Positions 12,842 to 18,291 of a stretch of DNA of 18,291 nt are shown in pieces. Source of the stretch: an uncultured Prevotella sp. (GTDB lineage Bacteria > Bacteroidota > Bacteroidia > Bacteroidales > Bacteroidaceae). Each line of letters starts with the position of its first letter. The first letter of the stretch is position 1. A program made the translations under genes and the position numbers. The notes under the pieces were generated by a model. It was given only the letters and a program-made list of their open reading frames with translations. It had not been told where the DNA came from and did not search any database. Location: contig CALFGU010000168.1 in NCBI GenBank assembly GCA_937877685.1, forward strand, positions 1 to 18,291, read 5' to 3'.

Positions 12842-14377
12842 ATGACTACTGAAATCATAATTTCATCAGTATGCCTCATTGCCGGTAGCATCGTTGGATA
12901 TGTTTTCTTTCGTTATGTGTTGAAAAAGACATATAAGAAAGCACTTGCTGATGCTAACAAGGAAGCGGAGGTTATTAAGGAGAAGAAACTCCTTGAAGTT
13001 AAGGAGAAGTTTTTAAACAAAAAGGCCGAGCTTGAAAAGGAAGTTCAACAGCGTAATCAGAAAATTGCGCAAGCAGAGAACAAACTTAAGCAGCGCGAAA
13101 TTAGTTTGAACCAGCGTCAGGATGAACTCAATCGTCGTAAGCAAGAAGTTGAGAACAATCAGGCAAAGGTAAATACGCAACTCCAACTCATCCAAAAGAA
13201 GGAAGAAGAACTTGAAAAGTTGCAACTCCAGGAGCGTGAAAAATTGGAAGAACTCTCTGGTCTTACCGCCGAGGAGGCAAAGGAACGCCTCGTTGAATCC
13301 ATGAAGGATGAAGCTCGTACAAATGCTCAGGCTTATATCAACGAAATTGTTGACGAAGCAAAGCTTACAGCCTCTAAGGAAGCAAAGAAGATTGTTATTC
13401 AAACCATTCAGCGCACGGCAACTGAAACAGCCATTGAAAACAGTGTTACTGTCTTCCACATCGATAACGATGAAGTAAAGGGACGTATCATTGGTCGTGA
13501 AGGTCGCAATATTCGTGCTCTTGAAGCAGCAACTGGTGTCGAAATTGTCGTAGATGATACTCCCGAAGCTATTGTAATTTCTGCCTTCGACCCCGTTCGT
13601 CGTGAAGTGTGTCGTTTAGCGCTTCACCAACTTATATCCGACGGACGTATTCACCCCGCACGTATTGAAGAGGTAGTGCAGAAGGTGAAGAAGCAAGTGG
13701 ATGAAGAAGTTATCGAAACAGGTAAGCGTACCGCTATTGACCTTGGTATCCATGGACTTCATCCCGAACTTATTCGTATCGTGGGTAAGATGAAGTATCG
13801 TTCTTCTTACGGTCAGAACCTTCTTCAACACGCTCGTGAAACAGCAAATCTTTGTGCCGTAATGGCAGCGGAATTGGGATTGAATCCCAAGAAGGCAAAG
13901 CGCGCTGGTTTGCTCCACGATATTGGTAAGGTGCCCGATGAAGAAAACGAACTCCCACACGCTCTTTATGGTGCCAAGTTGGCTGAGAAGTATAAGGAAA
14001 AGGCTGAGATTTGTAATGCTATCGGCGCTCACCATGACGAAATGGAAATGACAAGTCTTATTGCTCCAATCGTTCAAGTGTGTGATGCTATTAGCGGTGC
14101 ACGTCCAGGTGCTCGTCGTGAAATTGTTGAAGCTTACATTAAGCGTTTGAATGATCTTGAAAATATCGCAATGTCTTATCCTGGAGTGGTTAAGACGTAT
14201 GCAATTCAAGCAGGTCGCGAACTCCGCGTAATTGTTGGTGCAGATAAGATTGATGATAAGCAAATAGACCAACTTTCTGCTGACATAGCAAAGCGCATTC
14301 AGGATGAAATGACTTATCCTGGTCAGGTTAAGATTACCGTTATTCGTGAAACGCGTGCGGTAAGTTATGCGAAATAG
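12842..14377 (+). CDS. rny: Ribonuclease Y
   Basis: This 511-aa membrane-anchored endoribonuclease initiates mRNA decay. Domains in order are an N-terminal TM anchor (about 4-23); a long charged coiled coil (about 30-200); a KH RNA-binding domain (about 205-270) with GRIIGREGRNIRALE (214-228); and an HD phosphohydrolase domain (about 325-420) with H330 and the HD pair H359-D360 in LLHDIGK, plus AHHDE further on. A C-terminal conserved domain ends VIRETRAVSYAK. Length is usual for the family and all catalytic motifs are intact. It stands alone between the zapA terminator and the next gene. Long minus-strand open frames opposite this gene are artefacts of its codon composition. Confidence 0.95.
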   Translation: MTTEIIISSVCLIAGSIVGYVFFRYVLKKTYKKALADANKEAEVIKEKKLLEVKEKFLNKKAELEKEVQQRNQKIAQAENKLKQREISLNQRQDELNRRKQEVENNQAKVNTQLQLIQKKEEELEKLQLQEREKLEELSGLTAEEAKERLVESMKDEARTNAQAYINEIVDEAKLTASKEAKKIVIQTIQRTATETAIENSVTVFHIDNDEVKGRIIGREGRNIRALEAATGVEIVVDDTPEAIVISAFDPVRREVCRLALHQLISDGRIHPARIEEVVQKVKKQVDEEVIETGKRTAIDLGIHGLHPELIRIVGKMKYRSSYGQNLLQHARETANLCAVMAAELGLNPKKAKRAGLLHDIGKVPDEENELPHALYGAKLAEKYKEKAEICNAIGAHHDEMEMTSLIAPIVQVCDAISGARPGARREIVEAYIKRLNDLENIAMSYPGVVKTYAIQAGRELRVIVGADKIDDKQIDQLSADIAKRIQDEMTYPGQVKITVIRETRAVSYAK

Positions 14378-14512
14378 TAAGTTAAGATAAGTGGAGGATA
14401 AGATATGGGTTATGATAAGTGAGTGATGTTGACTATAATGTAATTGATGATGCATTTAGTAGATAACTCTTCTCTTCAATTCTATTGTTCTCTAACTTTC
14501 TTGCCAACTTTA
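14378..14512. other. Spacer after rny with three GATAAG copies
   Basis: This 135-bp spacer is purine-rich just after the rny stop and contains GATAAG three times within about 35 bp (roughly 14386-14421). No strong terminator hairpin was seen. TAACTTTC near 14493 resembles a -7 element with one mismatch but is very close to the next ATG. Confidence 0.3.
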
Positions 14513-14932
14513 ATGAAAAAGAAATTGTACATAACATTGCTTTTGGGGCTATTGAGCGTTGTGCTCAATAGTCCTGTTTGCTTTGCTCACTCAGATGGCA
14601 AAGAATTTGCAGTTATTGTACAAGAGTCAACTATTCAAACTTGTGAACAACAAGACTATCAAGGCATTTTAAGCATATCAAAAGGAAGTGATGTTTATGC
14701 TGTTCAAGTTGTTCAGAGCGTAACTGTTCCTCAATCAGTTTCAGAGCGAACGGTGCGCACTTACTCTAGTCGTTCTATACCTTCGTTTGCCACATCTTTA
14801 GGTCGCAGAGTAAGAAACCTAACTTCCTTTTCTAATCATTGTTCTTGGCGCATCTTTTCTGCGTCAACTCCCTTCTTTTGTACGACAGCAAAACTTTTTT
14901 ATGTCTATGCATTGAGGGAGATTATCCGTTAG
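14513..14932 (+). CDS. Small exported protein, function unknown
   Basis: This 139-aa protein starts at the ATG at 14513, which gives a clean signal peptide: KKK n-region, a hydrophobic core to about residue 20, and cleavage predicted after PVCFA (25), before HSDGKE. The upstream in-frame ATG at 14444 would add 23 residues that spoil the signal peptide. The mature part is ~114 aa with three cysteines (C44, C110, C123), a Val/Ser-rich middle and a C-terminus ending LFYVYALREIIR. No domain is recognised. It resembles, only in general style, small exported proteins encoded near envelope transport genes in Bacteroidales. The exported nature is well supported; the role is unknown. Confidence 0.6.
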   Translation: MKKKLYITLLLGLLSVVLNSPVCFAHSDGKEFAVIVQESTIQTCEQQDYQGILSISKGSDVYAVQVVQSVTVPQSVSERTVRTYSSRSIPSFATSLGRRVRNLTSFSNHCSWRIFSASTPFFCTTAKLFYVYALREIIR

Positions 14933-14970
14933 TGTTCATAATTTTCTTGTGCTATTTAGGAGCATGTTAA

Positions 14971-15069
14971 AGAGCGGGATTCAAATTCTGCTCTAACGTT
15001 TGTTCTCTTATTTCTAAATTACAAGTCGTTTAAACAATCTGCAAATAGAGTGGGTAACAAACCTGCTCT
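14971..15069 (+). repeat. Two similar imperfect hairpins, 76 bp apart
   Basis: AGAGCGGG (14971-14978) pairs with TTCTGCTCT (14986-14994), and AGAGTGGG (15047-15054) pairs with CCTGCTCT (15062-15069). Each forms about 8 bp including G-T wobbles with a 7-nt loop. The two units are related in sequence (AGAGyGGG...CTGCTCTAA). They lie in the gap before the two-TM gene at 15116, for which no standard promoter was found. Confidence 0.45.
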
Positions 15070-15115
15070 AATCTCTGTTGATCGTGAACGACTATAAATC
15101 TATTTACATTGAATT

Positions 15116-15625
15116 ATGAATACTATCAAAGAATTTTCTCACCCTGATTTGGGTGTTCGTATAGATGTTAAGAACGTCGTATTATCTACACTTTTGTTAC
15201 TTCTGGGTATAGGTTTAACCTATTATTCTCTTAATCTTGCAGGCGAAGATGAAAACTCTGTTGTAATGCTTTTGGGAATTGGTATCGCTTCTGTCATTGC
15301 TGCAATTGTATGTTATGTTGTAGGAGGAAAGGCGTTGTATTTCCTGCCTACTATGTCAAAGATGGAATTTAAAACAAAACATTATGATGCAGAGGCTCTT
15401 TCAGCAATTAAGCAATTTGTTGCAACTGGTAAGTGTCCAGTTACACAGATGTTCTGTTCTAAAGATATAGGTAATATACGCTTAGATATCCTTAAGGCAT
15501 CGGATAACACCTTTGCGGTAATACAGGTTTATAAGTACACGGATTTGTTGTACGAACCACAAACAGAGGTGCGCGTTTTAAACGTAGGTGAGGTTGAAGA
15601 GTTGTTGAAATTTGTAAAGTTCTAA
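15116..15625 (+). CDS. Two-TM membrane protein encoded next to nhaD
   Basis: This 169-aa inner-membrane protein has two predicted TM helices (about 20-40 and 48-70). A C-terminal soluble domain (about 80-169) contains MEFKTKHYDAEALSAIKQF, DIGNIRLDILKASDNTFAVIQVYKY and a final VGEVEELLKFVKF. No named domain is recognised. It lies 6 nt upstream of the antiporter gene, so the two are very likely co-transcribed and possibly translationally coupled. A role with or in regulation of the antiporter is an inference from that spacing. Confidence 0.78.
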   Translation: MNTIKEFSHPDLGVRIDVKNVVLSTLLLLLGIGLTYYSLNLAGEDENSVVMLLGIGIASVIAAIVCYVVGGKALYFLPTMSKMEFKTKHYDAEALSAIKQFVATGKCPVTQMFCSKDIGNIRLDILKASDNTFAVIQVYKYTDLLYEPQTEVRVLNVGEVEELLKFVKF

Positions 15626-15631
15626 GAGATT

Positions 15632-16963
15632 ATGTACGCAACATTAATTATTGGTATTTTCATTGTAGGATACTTGTGTATCGTCTTAGAGCACAATCTT
15701 AAAATCAATAAGGCGCCGATTGCGCTCTTTATGTGTGTGGCATGTTGGACGTGTTATTATCTCGGTCTTGATACTTTCATTAGCGGAGAGGTAAATCCTA
15801 CGGAGCATGCACAGGCAAGTTTACTTCACCATTTGAGTGAAGCCTGTGAAATACTCTTCTTCTTAATGGCAGCAATGACTATTGTTGAAATCATTGATGC
15901 CAATGGCGGTTTTAACTTTGTGCGTAACAAGTTGCTTACTTCCAATAAGCGTAAGTTGTTATGGCGTGTCGCATTCATTACCTTCTTCCTCTCTGCTTTG
16001 TTAGACAACTTAACCACAAGTATTGTAATGGTTATGGTGTTGCGCAAATTAGTGACCGATTCCAAGGAACGCATGATTTACGCTTCATTAATAATCTTAG
16101 CGGCTAATGCAGGAGGCGCCTTTTCGCCTATCGGTGATGTGACAACTATTATGCTTTGGATACGTAACTTGGTTTCAACCGAGGGTATTCTCCTTAGTCT
16201 CTTTGTGCCAAGCATTATGAGCATCATTGTTCCTACGTTCCTTCTTCAATATTCTTTGAAAGGAGAATTGACGTATGATACATCAGAATCCACCCATAAG
16301 GCGGAGGATATGTCACAGAACTTTTCCGAGAAGGAGCGCACTGCTGTATTTGTTGTGGGGTTAAGCGGACTCGTATTTGTGCCAGTCTTCAAAATGCTCA
16401 CAGGTTTACCTCCTTACATGGGTGCTTTATTGGCGCTTTCCGTGTTATGGACGGTGACGGAGATATTCTTCCGTCGCGGGCGTAATAAAAACACATCGTC
16501 TAAATATCGCGTAGCAAGCATACTTTCACGTATCGATATGACAACCATTCTCTTCTTCTTGGGGATTCTTATGACCGTAGCAACGCTTCAAGAGATTGGC
16601 GCTTTGTCGGCTTTTGGGACATGGTTAAACGATGTTGCCTCTGGTAATCAGTATCTCATTACGGGAATTATAGGTGTTGCCTCAAGCATTGTTGATAATG
16701 TGCCTCTTGTGGCAGGTTGTATGGGTATGTATGACCCAAGTATGGGTGGCGACTTTGCATGTGATGGAATCTTCTGGCAACTCTTGGCTTATTGTGCAGG
16801 TGTAGGAGGTTCTATGCTTATTATAGGTAGTGCAGCAGGAGTTGTTGTAATGGGATTGGAGCGCATCAGTTTCGGTTGGTATCTTCGCACGATTACTGGA
16901 GTCGCTTTCTTAGGTTACCTTGCAGGTTTGCTTGCTTACTATGTGCAGACACTTTTATTCTAA
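15632..16963 (+). CDS. nhaD: NhaD-type Na+/H+ antiporter
   Basis: This 443-aa polytopic inner-membrane protein (about 11-13 TM helices) of the ion transporter superfamily should exchange Na+ (or Li+) for H+. NhaD hallmarks are present: EIIDANGGF (86-94), SALLDNLTTSIVM (121-133) with the membrane Asp125, NAGGAFSPIGDVTTIMLW (159-176), and the C-terminal repeat's ASSIVDNVPLVAG (350-362) with Asp355. The paired DN motifs belong to the two inverted repeats of the fold. The loop 210-235 is hydrophilic, consistent with a cytoplasmic linker. Length is typical. It is the second gene after the two-TM protein and is followed by a large hairpin. Confidence 0.9.
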   Translation: MYATLIIGIFIVGYLCIVLEHNLKINKAPIALFMCVACWTCYYLGLDTFISGEVNPTEHAQASLLHHLSEACEILFFLMAAMTIVEIIDANGGFNFVRNKLLTSNKRKLLWRVAFITFFLSALLDNLTTSIVMVMVLRKLVTDSKERMIYASLIILAANAGGAFSPIGDVTTIMLWIRNLVSTEGILLSLFVPSIMSIIVPTFLLQYSLKGELTYDTSESTHKAEDMSQNFSEKERTAVFVVGLSGLVFVPVFKMLTGLPPYMGALLALSVLWTVTEIFFRRGRNKNTSSKYRVASILSRIDMTTILFFLGILMTVATLQEIGALSAFGTWLNDVASGNQYLITGIIGVASSIVDNVPLVAGCMGMYDPSMGGDFACDGIFWQLLAYCAGVGGSMLIIGSAAGVVVMGLERISFGWYLRTITGVAFLGYLAGLLAYYVQTLLF

Positions 16964-16994
16964 CGATTAATTTTTGTTGGTTGTAACAACGTGA

Positions 16995-17051
16995 AAACTG
17001 GATATTCATGTATCAATAAGTACCATTGTTGAGAAAGTGAGTATCCAGTTT
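16995..17051 (+). terminator. Long-loop hairpin after nhaD
   Basis: AAACTGGATATTCA (16995-17008) pairs with TGAGTATCCAGTTT (17038-17051), 14 bp with one G-T wobble and a 29-nt loop, 31 nt after the nhaD stop. The following sequence is AT-rich but not a clean U-tract, so it may be a terminator or a 3'-stabilising stem. Confidence 0.6.
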
Positions 17052-17346
17052 CTATTATATAATATGTGTCAACCTTTTTATAATAGACAGAGTCGTGTAG
17101 TGTCTTGATTGCAGTTGTAGAAAAGCACTCTGTTTTCGCTTTAACAGCAAATGCGAAGAACATTATTTTAAATGCCAAAAACAAAGTCTAATATCCGAGC
17201 GCTTAAGTTACAAATTGTGCGCCGAATGTTAGACTTTGTTCTGCCTTCTAAAGTATGTAAAAAATGTAGTGCTGATGCAGTCTTGGATTTATTTCATTAT
17301 CAGCGCTCCGTTTGTCTTGTTTATCAATGTTAGAAAGTAGTTAATG
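17051..17346. other. Gene-free stretch rich in inverted repeats
   Basis: No credible gene was seen; the 74-codon minus-strand frame at 16960-17184 overlaps the hairpins and looks random. Inverted repeats are TCTATTATA/TATAATAGA (17051-17059/17079-17087, perfect); ACAGAGT/ACTCTGT (17087-17093/17127-17133); TTTTCGC/GCGAAGA (17133-17139/17153-17159, one wobble); and AGTGCTGAT/ATCAGCGCT (17268-17276/17299-17307, one wobble). The 7-bp ones are near chance expectation; the 9-bp ones are less so. The first four stems, counting the one ending at 17051, abut end to end. Confidence 0.5.
17180..17240. repeat. Long imperfect hairpin
   Basis: AACAAAGTCTAA (17180-17191) is perfectly inverted at 17229-17240. 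The stem continues inward through AT/AT and CG/CG to GCGC (17199-17202) with GCGC (17219-17222), with a T-G wobble, one mismatch and one bulged A, giving about 22 paired positions and a 16-nt loop. T-rich bases follow weakly on both strands. It could be a terminator of an unseen short transcript. Confidence 0.7.
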
Positions 17347-17402
17347 AAAATTGGATTCTCATTCTCCAACAAGTCCTTCTTGAAGAATGAAAATCCAATT
17401 TT
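17347..17402. terminator. Bidirectional terminator between nhaD and the FNT gene
   Basis: An 11-bp stem AAAATTGGATT, one mismatch, then a 7-bp TCATTCT stem (17347-17365), pairs with 17384-17402 around an 18-nt loop. On the plus strand TTTTTT follows (17399-17404). On the minus strand it lies 19 nt after the FNT stop with AATTTT beyond the stem. It serves both converging transcripts. Confidence 0.75.
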
Positions 17403-17421
17403 TTAATATGAAGAGATTGAA

Positions 17422-18045
17422 TTATGCGCTGGCCCCTGTAATTAAGCGATAAAAATTACATCCAATAAAATTTCCAAATACAATCGCTATGTAGAAGCAA
17501 AGGATTTCGCCTGTGTGCGCAAAGAGGAAGTCGGTGGGCACTGTGAGGTAATAGAACGCATCAGCAACACAGTGGGGGAAACCACACACAATGAAGAGAG
17601 GAACACCAAAGAGGGTGGGGAGAATGTTTCCCTTACGAGCAAAGGTGACTGCCGTGGTCATGATGAATCCACAACCTATAGCAAGAAGTCCTCCGCGAAG
17701 TGGACCTATAGCAAGTCGTCCTTCAAGAATGGATTGTGCTGCTTCTTGAAGAGGTTGGGGAGAGGTGCGTGCTAAAAGTGCAACGAGCAAGCAACCGATG
17801 ATGTTGCCAAAGAGCACGAGTATTAGGTGGGGCACTTCGTTGCGCTTGATGAATCCTGCAAAACCTGTGTAGAGGCGTAGGCGATAATTAATTACCGCCA
17901 TGAGTCCGAAAGCAAACAGAATGCTACCGACAATGTCGCGTGTGGCAAGATAACCAAATCCCGCAATACCTACGCAGACACCACTTAACAATGATGATTT
18001 TAAGATATCTAAAATCTTTTTTAACAAGGATATTTTGTTGGTCAT
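17422..18045 (-). CDS. Formate/nitrite transporter family protein, short form
   Basis: This 207-aa protein has about six hydrophobic helices and the layout of the FocA/NirC channel family, which move small monovalent anions such as formate, nitrite or hydrosulfide. SSLLSGVCVGIAGFGYLA (17-34) matches the first-helix signature (S/GxxAGxxxGxG). GFPHCVADAFYYL (155-167) matches the central GxEHxxANMF motif with His158, the pore histidine; the preceding Glu is Pro here. FGNFIGC (about 190-196) matches the last-helix NxxGG region. At 207 aa it is shorter than the usual 260-280, the loops being reduced. It is monocistronic on the minus strand. Confidence 0.75.
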   Translation of the reverse strand: MTNKISLLKKILDILKSSLLSGVCVGIAGFGYLATRDIVGSILFAFGLMAVINYRLRLYTGFAGFIKRNEVPHLILVLFGNIIGCLLVALLARTSPQPLQEAAQSILEGRLAIGPLRGGLLAIGCGFIMTTAVTFARKGNILPTLFGVPLFIVCGFPHCVADAFYYLTVPTDFLFAHTGEILCFYIAIVFGNFIGCNFYRLITGASA

Positions 18046-18291
18046 GAAGTTTATATGTATTATCGACAGAGGAACAAATGGTGGAATATGAGTCTGAAAA
18101 AGTGTTTGTGAGAACAGTGTTGCGAGAACTAAAATTCCTCAATTATTCAATTGTCAAGCATTAATTTAAACGTTTTTAAACTAAAATCGGCACAAAAATA
18201 CAGCATTTTGCTTGTTTGATAAAGCAGATTTGGTTTTTTCTTTAGCAAAATTTAACTTTATATGCACAAAAAATGTGTTATTGTGTAATTA
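18046..18291. other. Upstream region of the FNT gene
   Basis: This 246-bp AT-rich region to the window end has no credible ORF. It contains the candidate -7 element at 18193-18200 and a repeated TTTAAAC/TTTTTAAAC element near 18165-18181. Nothing else distinctive was seen. Confidence 0.4.
18193..18200 (-). promoter_or_regulatory. Candidate -7 element for the FNT gene
   Basis: The minus strand reads TATTTTTG (TAnnTTTG). The -33 position is only CTTT. Use of this site would give a leader of about 140 nt, so a nearer unrecognised promoter is possible. Confidence 0.35.

Noticed and set aside
13013..14455. Long minus-strand open frames opposite rny (148 and 279 codons)
   Set aside because: They lie opposite a fully intact RNase Y gene, have no domain or start context, and reflect the codon composition of the plus-strand gene.
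16960..17184. 74-codon minus-strand frame after nhaD
   Set aside because: It overlaps several inverted repeats, has no start context or recognisable features, and begins outside any promoter match.
17184..17237. Resemblance to an integron attC site (GTTAGAC right box, GTCTAAT left box, inner GCGC boxes, bulged base)
   Set aside because: The left box lacks the final C of the consensus, the stem extends past the boxes, and there is no integrase, cassette array or second site. An ordinary long hairpin explains it.

Overview
The window looks like chromosomal DNA of a Bacteroidales bacterium, probably Prevotellaceae-like. The evidence is as follows. Several upstream regions carry the Bacteroidetes-type promoter (TTTG, 18-20 nt, TAnnTTTG) rather than a sigma-70 promoter. 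Shine-Dalgarno sequences are mostly weak. The glycogen cluster (GH57 amylase, GT4/5-like glycogen synthase, GDE-type debranching enzyme), the ZapA/RNase Y neighbourhood and several conserved hypotheticals are of Bacteroidales type. No mobile element, phage gene, CRISPR array or rRNA was seen.

Layout. Bases 1-355 hold two gene fragments that do not belong together: the 5' end of a minus-strand secreted Ig-like protein and the last ~50 codons of RNase Z on the plus strand. They meet near base 195-210, so the contig end may be chimeric. A tRNA-Ser(GCU) with its own promoter and terminator follows (417-608). From 6574 down to 1722 runs a minus-strand glycogen operon: debranching enzyme, glycogen synthase, GH57 amylase with a histone-H1-like Lys/Ala/Pro tail, then a strong terminator. 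Beyond the terminator lie a CatA-like acetyltransferase and a translationally coupled (ATGA) 68-aa cysteine-motif protein. A Crp/Fnr-family regulator (7095-7793) is divergent from the glycogen operon. It converges on a minus-strand TonB-dependent receptor with three exact His/Cys repeats (7916-10129), probably a metal or metal-chelate importer. Next come a small protein with two QLxFxF motifs (10504-10941, minus) and a divergent conserved hypothetical (11148-11777).

Bases 11848-14377 are a cell division/RNA decay block: a coiled-coil ZapB-like protein, ZapA, a structured intergenic region that may encode a 6S-like RNA, and RNase Y behind a leader with two competing hairpins. Then come a small exported protein, a two-TM protein six bases upstream of an NhaD-type Na+/H+ antiporter, a 460-bp gene-free stretch rich in stem-loops, and a short formate/nitrite-transporter-family protein on the minus strand.

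The best leads for something undescribed are the zapA-rny intergenic RNA, the hairpin-rich stretch 16995-17402, the coupled acetyltransferase/CxxxCxxCxxC pair, the QLxFxF protein, the alternative hairpins ahead of rny, and the contig-end junction. Nothing here is clearly a new defence or mobile system. All family assignments come from reading motifs; no database search was run.
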